Source of the DNA: Xenophilus azovorans DSM 13620
GTDB lineage: Bacteria > Pseudomonadota > Gammaproteobacteria > Burkholderiales > Burkholderiaceae_C
DNA: 64,000 nt
Reading direction: 5' to 3'
Assembly (NCBI RefSeq): GCF_000745855.1
Contig: NZ_JQKD01000004.1
Span: 1 to 64,000 of the forward strand
Shown in pieces: positions 54,087 to 62,533 of this stretch. Under the pieces are notes generated by a model. That model searched no databases. It was not told where the DNA came from and was given only the letters and a program-made list of their open reading frames with translations. A program made the translations under genes and the position numbers. The stretch's first letter is position 1, and every line of letters begins with the position of its first letter.

Positions 54087-55094
54087 TCATTTCACGGGAG
54101 CCGCCGCGGAGCGTTGTCGGACGTTTTGCCTCGAAAGGAGGAGCGCCCCAAGCATGTCGGGCGACACCTCATCCAAGTCATGCATGACCGTCTCTTTGAT
54201 CGCATCGTTCATCGCGCGTGCGATCTCCGCATGACTCAGGCCATCGGCCGCAGCGGCCAATTCTCTGATGGATTTGGACGACTTTAGGTAGGGCGCCAGT
54301 CGCATGCGAAGGAGCGCCTGGATCTCTTTTGGATTCGGTACGTGGTATTCAATGACATCGTCGAAGCGACGAAACAAGGCATCGTCCAGTATCCCGGGGT
54401 GATTGGTCGCGGCAACAATCAAGCTATTCGACTCGTCCTGCTCAATCATCAGCAGGAAGCTGTTCAAGATTCGTCGAATCTCGCCAACGTCGTTTGCGGT
54501 TCCGCGATGGCTGCCAATCGCATCGAATTCATCGAAGAAATAGACGCCTCGAGTAGAGGAGGCAGCGTCGAACACTTGGCGAAGCTTCGCCGCCGTTTCG
54601 CCCATGAACTTCGTGATCAACGCATCGAGTCGAACGACAAACAATGGAATCCCGAGCTCCCCCGCCAAGGCCGACGCCGTCATGGTCTTGCCGGTGCCAG
54701 AAGGCCCCACCAACAAGAGCTTGCGTCTTGGATGCAACCCGTGGCTGCGCAATTTGGACAGATGGCGTTGCTCCTTGAGTACGCGCTGCAGGCTTTCCTC
54801 AACCGGCTGCGCCAGCACCATGTCGGTCAGCTTTCGGGTGGGATAGGACGCCGTCAACAAGCCGGCGAGTTCGCCGCGCGGGCGAGCGATTGGGATGGCG
54901 CCGCCGCCCGGTGTCACTTGGCGTTCCTTGGCAGCGTCGATCAACTCCCGCAGTTCTTCCGCGAGCTTGCCGTGACCCTGCTTCGCTTCGCGGGCGGCCA
55001 TTTGCATCGCCACCGAATAGAAATGGCGATCGTCACCCTGCGCATGGGAGCGCACGAGAGCCTTGAGTTGGTCACCAGTTGCCATAGAGCACAT
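54087..55094 (-). CDS. AAA+ ATPase paired with the subtilase
   Basis: 335 residues. An N-terminal helical region of about 90 residues is followed by one AAA+ module: Walker A LLLVGPSGTGKTMTASAL, FMGETAAKLRQVFDAA, Walker B VYFFDEFDAIG, sensor 1 VAATNHPG and the arginine-finger region LFRRFDDVI. It resembles the FtsH/CDC48-type AAA group but lacks a protease domain of its own. It is the first gene of the ATPase-subtilase-PLD unit. Confidence 0.85.
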   Translation of the reverse strand: MCSMATGDQLKALVRSHAQGDDRHFYSVAMQMAAREAKQGHGKLAEELRELIDAAKERQVTPGGGAIPIARPRGELAGLLTASYPTRKLTDMVLAQPVEESLQRVLKEQRHLSKLRSHGLHPRRKLLLVGPSGTGKTMTASALAGELGIPLFVVRLDALITKFMGETAAKLRQVFDAASSTRGVYFFDEFDAIGSHRGTANDVGEIRRILNSFLLMIEQDESNSLIVAATNHPGILDDALFRRFDDVIEYHVPNPKEIQALLRMRLAPYLKSSKSIRELAAAADGLSHAEIARAMNDAIKETVMHDLDEVSPDMLGALLLSRQNVRQRSAAAPVK

Positions 55095-55164
55095 TGTGGC
55101 TCAGTCTGCCGCCACGGGCCGCAGTGAGCATTCCAGCCATTGACGATTCTTTCGCCGCCCCGTC

Positions 55165-56442
55165 TTAGGAGTCAGCCACCGGGTCGACATCGAGCATCCG
55201 GCTCGCCTCCCGATTCAGCGGATCCTCGGCCCGGTAGTACCCCATGAAGGTCTCGAAGTTGCGGTGCCCGGTCATGGCCATGGCGTCGGCCGTGTCCATG
55301 CGCCGGCGGCCGGCCTCGGTGACGAAGCCGGACCTCAGCGAATGCGCCGAGAAGTCCCCCGACAGCCCCGCCTGCAGGCAGCGCTGCTGCACGATCTTGC
55401 GCACCGCCGTCGGATCCAGGCCATCTTCCAGGATGCGCCCGCCTTTGAGGATGCGCCTAAAGATCGGCCCCTCGGTGATGCCGCTGAGCTCCAGCCACTG
55501 TGCGAGCGCGGCCGCCGCCATGCCCGCGATCGGCTTGTCGTCCTCGGCCCGCAGCTCGCCTTCCTGGTTGGTCTTGGAGTGCCCCAGCGTGTAGAGGTAG
55601 CCGCGCGCGCCGGCGCTACGCAGGTTCTCCATGGTGGCCCCGGCGATCTCCGAGCGCCGGCGCCCGCCGCTGGCCCAGCCAAAGAGGAGGAGGGCGCGAT
55701 CGCGCAGGCCGCGCGGCGAGTCGTCGCAGGTGGCCAGCACCGCCTGCAGCGGCTCCTTGGTGAGAGCGTCCTTCTTGTCGGGCTTGACGCCGCGCTTGGC
55801 ATGGCCGCTGCGCACGCTTTTCATCAGCTCGCGCACCTGGGTGTGGTTGCACGGGTTGTCCACATTGAGGTTCTGGTGCGCCTTGGACAGCACCGCCACG
55901 CGGTGCTCCAGGGTGGCCAGGGCGTAGGCGCCGCATTTGCCCTTGTAGCCCTGGGCGACCAGCAGCGCGTCGATCTCGGGCGGCAGGTCGAACACCAGCG
56001 CCGCGGATTTCCTTGGCGCTTTCTTGAGCGCTTTCGCGACGGACCTCTTGTGGGCCTTCGTGCCGTCAACACCGGCGTGCGCATCAGCGGCCGCGGACCC
56101 GACCTCCGCCCGGGCGGCTCCAGGCTCGTCCACCTCGGCCACCTCGACGGCCTCGCGCGCCGCGTGATCGACAATGAACTGCACCACGACCGGCACCGGC
56201 ACGGGCAGCGCGAGGGCTTGGCCGTAGCGCGCCGCAAACCACGCGGCCCAGTAGCGCATGGCGGCCTGGTAGGACGCGCGGGTGTTGGCCGATTCGCCCT
56301 GGCGGATGAGCTCGCGCGCCGAGTCTTGCGTGAGCGCGGACAGCACGGCCGGATCGAGCACCGGGCGCAGCACGGGCACCACCGCGACTTGGGCCGCGAC
56401 CGCCGCTGGACTCATAGCTGAAGACGAAGATTCCGAGGCCAT
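55165..56442 (-). CDS. tyrosine recombinase / integrase 2
   Basis: About 425 residues from ATG 56442; ATG 56487 would add 15 residues. The core-binding domain has ANTRASYQAAMRYWAAWFAA. The catalytic domain has RDRALLLFGWASGGRRRSEI (Arg), FSAHSLRSGFVTEAG (HxxR), TGHRNFETFMGYYR (His and Tyr). An Ala-rich insert of about 40 residues lies between the halves. It flanks the cargo island on the right, opposite integrase 1. Confidence 0.85.
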   Translation of the reverse strand: MASESSSSAMSPAAVAAQVAVVPVLRPVLDPAVLSALTQDSARELIRQGESANTRASYQAAMRYWAAWFAARYGQALALPVPVPVVVQFIVDHAAREAVEVAEVDEPGAARAEVGSAAADAHAGVDGTKAHKRSVAKALKKAPRKSAALVFDLPPEIDALLVAQGYKGKCGAYALATLEHRVAVLSKAHQNLNVDNPCNHTQVRELMKSVRSGHAKRGVKPDKKDALTKEPLQAVLATCDDSPRGLRDRALLLFGWASGGRRRSEIAGATMENLRSAGARGYLYTLGHSKTNQEGELRAEDDKPIAGMAAAALAQWLELSGITEGPIFRRILKGGRILEDGLDPTAVRKIVQQRCLQAGLSGDFSAHSLRSGFVTEAGRRRMDTADAMAMTGHRNFETFMGYYRAEDPLNREASRMLDVDPVADS

Positions 56443-56487
56443 GATTTTCTGAATGTTTATTATCTTGTTATGTATGATATTAGCCAA

Positions 56488-56744
56488 TAACTCGGTATTA
56501 GAGTCTCATAAATTGCCTTATCGTATCTAAAATCAGGCTCGCCATTAGCCTCCCTGCGCGCCATGCACACAGCACCCACGACCCAGGTGACATGAATTTC
56601 CAACATTCGTGACGTGAACCTTCAACATCCGGCGAATCCGGCCAGGTCGGCAGAAATGTTGGTCACTTGTGACCCAGATGCGCGTTCGCAACGGCGTGTC
56701 GCCACTGCGCCAGCCGTAAGCAACACCGACTCAAGGACCACGCA
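56488..56744. promoter_or_regulatory. intergenic region between integrase 2 and kfrA
   Basis: The left part (about 56445-56540) is strikingly AT-rich. The right part holds two adjacent 22-bp repeats (56587-56630) and an inverted partial copy, GTGACCAACATT on the minus strand (56655-56666). It serves divergent promoters and possibly KfrA operators. Confidence 0.55.
56587..56630 (+). repeat. tandem 22-bp repeats upstream of kfrA
   Basis: GTGACATGAATTTCCAACAT-TC (56587-56608) is followed directly by GTGACGTGAACCTTCAACAT-CC (56609-56630); 17 of 22 positions match. The 22-bp period puts both on one DNA face. Confidence 0.7.
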
Positions 56745-57848
56745 TTGATCGATCACGTCCCCACAGCCAATCCCGCCGCGCGGCGCGGGCGCCCCGGCAT
56801 CCAGTTGGAGGATGTCTGCGCTGCCGCTGACGCGCTGATCGCGCAAGGCCTGAAGCCCACCATCGAGCGCGTGCGCCTGCACATGGGCGGCGGCTCGCCC
56901 AACACCGTGAGCCGGCTGCTGGACGAATGGTTCGCACGGTTACCGCAGCGCCTGGTCGGCGTCACGGCGCCGGAATCACGCGCGCCAGTCGACGGCCCGC
57001 CGCTGGCCGTGGTCCAGGCCGCCGAGCAGTTCTGGGCCGTGGCGCGGCGCGAGGCCGAACTGGCGCAGCGTCAAGCGACCGAAGCCGAGCGGCGCACGCT
57101 CGAACTCGAGCGCGCCGCCCTGGTCGAGCAGCAAGCCGAGCTTCAGCAGCGTGAGATTTCGTTCGAGCAGACCCGCGCGAAGCTCGACGAGGCGCTTGTC
57201 GCCGCTAAACAGGCCCTCACAACCATGCAGGAGCAGCTGCACGCTCAGCAGCAGGATGCCGCGCGGCGCTTGGCCGACACCGAGGCCGAGGTGCGGCGCC
57301 TGCGCAAGGCGCTCGAGGACGCCATGGGCAGCAAGGAGGCGCTGCGCGAGACCATGGGGATGGCGCTCGCTCAGCAGCAGCGCGCGGCCGAGGACGCCGA
57401 GAAGCGGCAGCGCGTGCACGAGCAGCGGCTGCTGACCGAGGTCGACCGCGAGCGCATGGCCACGGCCAAGGTGGCGGCCGAATTGGCCAAGGCCCAGAAA
57501 GCGCATGCGGCCGACGCAGAAGCCGCGCGCACCTCCTTCCTCGCGGCGCAGCAGGCGCTGCATCAGGAGCAAGGCATTCGCCGCGAGGTGGAATCCGCGG
57601 CTGCGCAGCAGGCACAGGCCCTGCAGATCGAACTAGCCACCTGGCGCGAGCGGGCCGCCGGCGCGGACGGGCGCGCGCAGGACCTGGCCGCGCAACTGCA
57701 GCGTCAGGGCGAACAGGCCGAGCGCGCGATCACGCAACTGCGCGAGCACCAGGCAGCGACGGCCGCGGCCCTGCGCCAACTGGAAGCCCGACAGACGACC
57801 AGCGCCGGCGCACCGAAAAATCCACGCGCGAAGAAACCTGCTACGTAG
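56745..57848 (+). CDS. kfrA: KfrA-like plasmid DNA-binding coiled-coil protein
   Basis: 367 residues from a TTG start (56745) behind AAGGA. The N-terminal domain matches KfrA: RRGRPGIQLEDVCAAADALI, PTIERVRLHMGGGSPNTVSR, LLDEWFARLP. From about residue 95 to 345 it is a continuous Ala/Glu/Gln/Arg coiled coil. A basic tail ends it. KfrA proteins autoregulate and help stable inheritance by forming a scaffold on DNA. The tandem repeats just upstream are plausible operators. Confidence 0.87.
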   Translation: MIDHVPTANPAARRGRPGIQLEDVCAAADALIAQGLKPTIERVRLHMGGGSPNTVSRLLDEWFARLPQRLVGVTAPESRAPVDGPPLAVVQAAEQFWAVARREAELAQRQATEAERRTLELERAALVEQQAELQQREISFEQTRAKLDEALVAAKQALTTMQEQLHAQQQDAARRLADTEAEVRRLRKALEDAMGSKEALRETMGMALAQQQRAAEDAEKRQRVHEQRLLTEVDRERMATAKVAAELAKAQKAHAADAEAARTSFLAAQQALHQEQGIRREVESAAAQQAQALQIELATWRERAAGADGRAQDLAAQLQRQGEQAERAITQLREHQAATAAALRQLEARQTTSAGAPKNPRAKKPAT

Positions 57849-57926
57849 GCGATCAGCGACAGGCGGCGCGGCCTGGTCGTCAATAAATCCTTTTGAATCA
57901 AAGGCTTACGATATACAAGGATAATT

Positions 57927-58154
57927 ATGTCAACTCTGGTCGACACATTCAGTAGTTTGAGATCGCTATCTACCTCTTTCTCTTTCGGGCGCACGTCTAC
58001 CTCACTCTACAAGGCTGCCGTGCCTCCCTCCATGTTGTCGATCAATCGTGTCGAGCCCATTCGGGCAGCGGCAAGGACAACGACCGGCGCGCCGACCGCA
58101 CGATCCTGCGATGTCGGCACCACCAGATCCGACTGTCGCCGGATGCTCACGTAG
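57927..58154 (+). pseudogene. truncated gene start at the element border
   Basis: AAGGATAATT directly before ATG 57927 is a good ribosome binding site. The first 34 codons (MSTLVDTFSSLRSLSTSFSF onward) are Ser/Thr-rich. After about 58020 the frame runs antisense through a panC fragment, so the native protein has been cut off there. The identity is unknown. The AT-richer sequence before it (57849-57926) holds no gene. Confidence 0.45.
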
Positions 58155-58212
58155 TCCGGCACCCAGCCGCCGTTCCGGAGCTCCGCCACGGCGGACGCCT
58201 TGAGACCCTGCG
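58007..58212 (-). pseudogene. panC: panC (pantothenate synthetase) C-terminal fragment
   Basis: The minus-strand frame reads ELRNGGWVPDYVSIRRQSDL, then VVVLAAARMGSTRLIDNMEG and stops at 58007. This is the end of PanC, which joins pantoate and beta-alanine. Only about 65 residues remain; the catalytic N-terminal parts are absent. Upstream at about 58212 it is fused out of frame to the start of another operon gene. It marks one side of a rearrangement junction. Confidence 0.75.
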
Positions 58213-58270
58213 CGTGCCGCCGGGGGGCACGATCCGGATGGTGGACAGGGAGCCGCTCTCGTTCATGGCC
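58213..58270 (-). pseudogene. truncated last gene of the catabolic operon
   Basis: ATG 58270, with AAGAGG at good spacing and 7 nt after the lyase stop, starts MNESGSLSTIRIVPPGG. The sequence then changes to the panC fragment. About 17-19 codons are left, too few to name the product. Confidence 0.55.
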
Positions 58271-58277
58271 GACCTCT

Positions 58278-59066
58278 TCAACGCGCGCCGGGGCGGATGT
58301 GCGCCGTGGCCTCGTCCTCGACGCGCTGCCAGATCTCCACGGCCATCGGGCTGTTGCTTTCCTCGAGGATGTGGCCAACGAGCCCGATCGCGCGGGCGAA
58401 CACGCCCACGCCGCGCACGATCTTCCACGGCAGGCCGAGCTCGCAGCAGATCGCGCCGATGGCGCCGGTGGCATTGACGGGCAGCATCTTGCCGGTGGTT
58501 CGCTCGGCCTCGGCGCAGATCAGCTGCTCGAGCCGCACGTAGTCGCGCGAAAAACCGTTGTCCGCGGCGATGCGGAACAGCCGCGGCGCACGCGGGTCGA
58601 CCGGCTTGTGCAGCGGGTGGCCGAGGCCGGGCACGATCTGCCCGCGCTCGCGGTAGCCGGCCACCACATCGCGCGCGATCTTTTCCAGGTCGGCGCCCTG
58701 GGTGCCGGGCGGCAGCGCCTCGTAGAGCATCTTCGCGGTGCCCTCGGTCGAGCCGACGAACACCGAGCCAAGCCCGCACAGGCCCGCGGCGACGGCGGCC
58801 TGCAGCGACTCGGGCGCCCCGGCGTAGGTGATGCGCGCCGCCAGCGCGCTCGGCGTGATGCCGTGCTCCACCAGCGTGACCGCGATGGCGTTGAACACGG
58901 TCGACTCCTGCGGCGTCGGCATGCGGCCGACGAGCAGCAGCCAGGCCATGTCGCCGAGGCTGATGTTGCCCAGCAGGTCGTCGGGCAGGCTGCGGCCGCG
59001 CACCTCGATGCGGTCGGGCGTGCTCCAGGCGATGTCGGAGCGGATCGGCTTGGTCTTGCGGGGCAT
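58278..59066 (-). CDS. citryl-CoA lyase-like protein (citrate synthase family)
   Basis: 262 residues, shorter than citrate synthase and of the size of CCL-type proteins. The motifs are GRSLPDDLLGNISLGDMAWL, GLGHPLHKPVDPRAPRLF (active-site His) and ICCELGLPWKIVRGVGVFAR. The family splits or makes citryl-CoA-like C-C bonds. In this operon it probably acts on a branched or dicarboxylic acyl-CoA; the substrate cannot be read from sequence. It is 45 nt after the CitE-like gene. Confidence 0.8.
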   Translation of the reverse strand: MPRKTKPIRSDIAWSTPDRIEVRGRSLPDDLLGNISLGDMAWLLLVGRMPTPQESTVFNAIAVTLVEHGITPSALAARITYAGAPESLQAAVAAGLCGLGSVFVGSTEGTAKMLYEALPPGTQGADLEKIARDVVAGYRERGQIVPGLGHPLHKPVDPRAPRLFRIAADNGFSRDYVRLEQLICAEAERTTGKMLPVNATGAIGAICCELGLPWKIVRGVGVFARAIGLVGHILEESNSPMAVEIWQRVEDEATAHIRPGAR

Positions 59067-59111
59067 GGGAAGTCCTCGGTGAATCGAAGAAGGAAGAATG
59101 GAGGGAAGAAC

Positions 59112-59939
59112 TCAGCCCGCCAGCCCGGCGCTGCGCAGCACTGCCCGGGCGCGCTCGACGACGGGCACGTCGATCATCTGGCCGTCCACGGCGACCGCCG
59201 CGCCGCCGGAGGCGGCGAACGCGGCGCAGACGCGCTGCGCCCAGGCCACGCGCGCGGGCTCGGGCGTGAACGCGGTCTGCACGACGGCGATCTGCCGGGG
59301 GTGGATGCACAGCTTGGCGCCGAATCCCATGCGGCGCGCGCGCTCGACATCGGCCTGCAGGCGCGCGGCGTCGTCGAGCGCGATGCTCACGCCGTCGGCC
59401 GGGGCAGCCAGGCCGCCGAGCCGCGATGCCAGCACCACCTGCGCGCGGTACGGCTGCAGTTCGGCTTCCGCGCCGTCGGGCGCGCAGTCGATGCCCAGGT
59501 CGACGGCGAGATCGATGCTGCCGAACGCGAGCCGGGTCACGCCGGGCACGCGAGCGATCGCACGGGCCTCCTCGATGCCGCGGGCCGACTCGATGATGGG
59601 CAGCACGTCCTTGAACGAGGTCTCGAACGCGTGGCACACGGCGTCGATCCCGTCGGCCTTGGGCAGCATCACGGCGGAGACGCCGGGATGGCGGCACAGC
59701 TCGAGGTCGTCGTCGAACCACGGCGTGCCCGCCGCGTTGACGCGCACGATCAACGGAGCGGCCTTGTCGAGCGCCGCCGCGAGCGCGTCGCGGGCGCGCG
59801 GCTTTGCGTCGGGCGCGACCGCGTCCTCGAGGTCGACGATCACCGCATCGGCACCCGAAGCGCGCGCCTTGGCGAAGCGCTCGGGCCGGTCGGCCGGCAC
59901 GAACAGGTAGGCGCGCGGCGCCGCTGCCGCGGCCGTCAT
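59112..59939 (-). CDS. HpcH/HpaI aldolase / CitE-like lyase
   Basis: 275 residues from ATG 59939, overlapping the upstream stop by 4 nt. The TIM-barrel motifs are PRAYLFVPADRPERFAKA, VIVDLEDAVAPDAKPRAR (metal-binding Asp/Glu region), PIIESARGIEEA, RLAFGSIDLAVDLG and KLCIHPRQIAVV. CitE-like enzymes cleave malyl-, citramalyl- or citryl-CoA-type thioesters. A stand-alone CitE near a CoA-transferase suggests citramalyl-CoA or similar cleavage. Confidence 0.88.
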   Translation of the reverse strand: MTAAAAAPRAYLFVPADRPERFAKARASGADAVIVDLEDAVAPDAKPRARDALAAALDKAAPLIVRVNAAGTPWFDDDLELCRHPGVSAVMLPKADGIDAVCHAFETSFKDVLPIIESARGIEEARAIARVPGVTRLAFGSIDLAVDLGIDCAPDGAEAELQPYRAQVVLASRLGGLAAPADGVSIALDDAARLQADVERARRMGFGAKLCIHPRQIAVVQTAFTPEPARVAWAQRVCAAFAASGGAAVAVDGQMIDVPVVERARAVLRSAGLAG

Positions 59940-61306
59940 GGCAGCAGGCGACCGAGGCGCGGCGTGTCGGCCAGCCCCCAGGTCCGGGCGATCAAGCCGT
60001 CCATTTCCGCCGGCGTGGCGGCATCGCCGTAGGCAGCCAGGCGGCGTGCCTTGTCCTCCAGCTCGGCGCGGCTCAGCGTGTTGCCGGGGTCGCCCTTGGG
60101 CTCGTCCACACGTGCGTGCAGCAGGCGCCCGTCGGTGGTGCGCACCTCGACCTTGCCGATCCACCGCTGCGGATAGGCGCCGTCGACCTCGGCGTCCAGC
60201 CGCATCGCCACGCGGTCGCGGAAGGCGGCCACGCGCGGGGCGAGGAAGTGGCGGTCGAACTCGTCGAGGCCGGCTTGGCCGAACTCGGCCACCAGGCCGA
60301 GCACGGTCCCCATCGAGAACTTGCCCTGGTGCACGGTGGCCGGCACGACGACGCGGCCCAGCACGTCGATCGCACCCTGGTGCACCAGCGTCGTCACCGC
60401 GGCGATGTCGTCGGCGGCGAGGCGCTCGCGCCGCATCAGCGCCTGCAAGGCGTCGGCGCTCGGGTGGGTGTGGCGGCACGAGGCGTGGTACTTGAAGGAG
60501 GTCTCGGCGGTGGCCCAGCGCTGCCCGAGTCCCGCGACCAGCCGCGCCGGGTCGGCGTCGCTCGACATGCCGGCGCCCAGGCCCTGCTCGCCCTCCAGGA
60601 TGCGGCGCGCGCCGGTGAAGCCGTCCTTGGCCAGCCAGGCCGAGGCCAGGCCCGCCGAGGCCGCATGGGCGCAGTGCAGCTGCTTGGAATCGGCCGCGTC
60701 GCGCAGGAACTCCCACAGGCCAGCGGCCTGCGTGCCCGCGCTGCCGAACGCGTGCAGCATCGTCGTGGCGTCGAGGCCGAGCAGCCGGCCGGTGGCCGCA
60801 GCGGCGGCCAGCGTGCCGGCGGTAGCGGTGGTGTGGAAGATGCGGTAGTGCGAGCGGCCGAGGAACTCGCCGACGCGGATGCCGACTTCGTAGCCGGCGA
60901 CCGACGCCGCTAGCAGCTCGCGCCCGCTGCAGCCGATGGCCTGCGCCGTGGCGAGCGCCGCCGGAAAGACCACCGCGGCCGGATGGAACACCGAGCCGTT
61001 GTGCACGTCGTCCTGCTCGACGACGTGCGAGGCCGCGGCGTTCACCATCGCGGCGAAGTGCGGCGACGTGAGGCGGCGCGAGATCAGCACCTCGGCCCCG
61101 CCCTCGTCGCCGGCACGCAGCGCGGGCCCCATCGCCAGCGCGTAGCGCTCGATGGCCTGCACGGCACGGGCACTCTTGCCCGCAAGCGTGGAGCCCAACC
61201 AGTCGAGGAACAAGTCCTCAGTGCGGCGCACCACCGGCGCCGGGATATCCTGCACGCGCAGCGTGGCGGCGAAGGCGGCCAGCGTGGCCGACGGGTGGTC
61301 GTTCAT
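59936..61306 (-). CDS. MmgE/PrpD family protein
   Basis: 456 residues from ATG 61306 (MNDHPSATLAAFAATLRVQD). The MmgE/PrpD pattern is clear: RRTEDLFLDWLGSTLAGKSA, ASHVVEQDDVHNGSVFHPAA, SFKYHASCRHTHPSADALQA and QGKFSMGTVLGL. Members are dehydratases or isomerases such as 2-methylcitrate or cis-aconitate-type enzymes. It precedes the CitE-like gene with a 4-nt overlap. Confidence 0.9.
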   Translation of the reverse strand: MNDHPSATLAAFAATLRVQDIPAPVVRRTEDLFLDWLGSTLAGKSARAVQAIERYALAMGPALRAGDEGGAEVLISRRLTSPHFAAMVNAAASHVVEQDDVHNGSVFHPAAVVFPAALATAQAIGCSGRELLAASVAGYEVGIRVGEFLGRSHYRIFHTTATAGTLAAAAATGRLLGLDATTMLHAFGSAGTQAAGLWEFLRDAADSKQLHCAHAASAGLASAWLAKDGFTGARRILEGEQGLGAGMSSDADPARLVAGLGQRWATAETSFKYHASCRHTHPSADALQALMRRERLAADDIAAVTTLVHQGAIDVLGRVVVPATVHQGKFSMGTVLGLVAEFGQAGLDEFDRHFLAPRVAAFRDRVAMRLDAEVDGAYPQRWIGKVEVRTTDGRLLHARVDEPKGDPGNTLSRAELEDKARRLAAYGDAATPAEMDGLIARTWGLADTPRLGRLLP

Positions 61307-61346
61307 GTCGTTCTCCGCTTGCGCCGCTGCGCGTTCGATCCCGCGT

Positions 61347-62522
61347 TCAAACGGCGCGCTCAGCCCGCAGCCGTGCGATCTCGTCGGCAGAGCGCCCGAG
61401 CTCGGCCAGGATGGCGTCGGTATGCGCGCCCAGTGCCGGCACCGACCCCATCGGCGGCGGGGCCTCGCCGGCCACGTGGTGCGGTGGGTAGAGCGCCGGC
61501 ACCGGGCCGCCGGGGGTGCCGATCTCGGTCCAACGCGCACGGGCGCGGAGCTGCGCGTGCTGCCACAGATCGGCCATCTCGTTGAGGCGACCGTACGCGA
61601 TCTGCGCATCCTCCAGTCGTTCGACGAGCTGTTCGCCGGTGAGGCCCGCGCACACCTGCTCGATGACCTCGCGCAGCGTCTCGCGCTCGGCCAGGCGCTT
61701 GGCATTGCCCTTGTACTGCCCGGCCAGCTCCGGCCGGTGCAGCACCTTGTCGCAGAAGGTGGCCCATTCGCGGTCGTGCTGCACCGCGAGCACGACCTTG
61801 CGCCCGTCGCCGCAGGCAAACGGGCCGTAGGGGTAGATCGCCGCGTGCGAGGCGCCGGCGCGCGGCGGCGGAGGCTGGCCGTCGAGCGTGTAGTAGAGCG
61901 GGAAGCCCATCCACTCGGACATCGCCTCCAGCATCGATATCTCGAGCCGCTTGCCGCGGCCGGTGCGGCCGCGCTCGAGCAGCGCCGCCAGCACGCTGCT
62001 GTAGGCGTACATGCCGGCGGCGATGTCGGCGATCGACAGGCCCGCTTTGGACGGCTGCTCCGGCGTGCCGGTCACCGACACGAAGCCCGATTCGCTCTGG
62101 ATCAGCAGGTCGTAGGCCTTCTTCTCGGTGAACGGCCCGCCGTCGCCGTAGCCCGAGATGTCGCAGACCACGAGCTTCGGATTGCGCGGCGCGAGGCTGG
62201 CGTGGTCCAGGCCCATGCGCGCCGCAGCGCCCGGCGCCAGGTTCTGCACCAGCACGTCGGCGCGTTCCACCAGTTCCTGGAGCACTGCACGCGAGGCGGC
62301 ATGCTTGAGGTTGAGCGTCAGACTCTCCTTGCCGCGGTTGCACCACACGAAGTGCGAGGCCGAGCCTTTCGCACGCGTGTCGTAGGCGCGCGCGAAGTCC
62401 CCTTCGCCGGGGCGCTCGACCTTGATCACGCGCGCCCCCAGGTCGGCGAGCTGGCGGGTGCAGAACGGGGCGGCGATGGCGTGCTCGAGGGTGACGACGA
62501 GCATCCCTTGCAACGGAAGCAT
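61347..62522 (-). CDS. CaiB/BaiF family III CoA-transferase
   Basis: 391 residues from ATG 62522. The motifs are LEHAIAAPFCTRQLADLGAR, VIKVERPGEGDFAR (with the active-site-region Asp), GYGDGGPFTEKKAYDLLIQS, SIADIAAGMYAYSSVLAALL and RGKRLEISMLEAM. It transfers CoA between carboxylic acids, so it probably activates the pathway substrate. It is 11 nt downstream of the acyl-CoA dehydrogenase. Confidence 0.92.
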   Translation of the reverse strand: MLPLQGMLVVTLEHAIAAPFCTRQLADLGARVIKVERPGEGDFARAYDTRAKGSASHFVWCNRGKESLTLNLKHAASRAVLQELVERADVLVQNLAPGAAARMGLDHASLAPRNPKLVVCDISGYGDGGPFTEKKAYDLLIQSESGFVSVTGTPEQPSKAGLSIADIAAGMYAYSSVLAALLERGRTGRGKRLEISMLEAMSEWMGFPLYYTLDGQPPPPRAGASHAAIYPYGPFACGDGRKVVLAVQHDREWATFCDKVLHRPELAGQYKGNAKRLAERETLREVIEQVCAGLTGEQLVERLEDAQIAYGRLNEMADLWQHAQLRARARWTEIGTPGGPVPALYPPHHVAGEAPPPMGSVPALGAHTDAILAELGRSADEIARLRAERAV

Positions 62523-62533
62523 GGTGCAGGCCT

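Noticed and set aside
57880-57905. CCTTT/AAAGG hairpin after kfrA as a terminator
   Set aside because: Only a 5-bp stem and no T-run.
58200-60032. Plus-strand 610-residue frame over the catabolic genes
   Set aside because: Composition typical of antisense GC-rich frames; the minus strand encodes recognised enzymes.
59940-60716. Extended N-terminal part of the CitE-like frame
   Set aside because: The upstream 260 codons are out-of-frame shadow within the MmgE/PrpD gene; ATG 59939 gives the normal family length.
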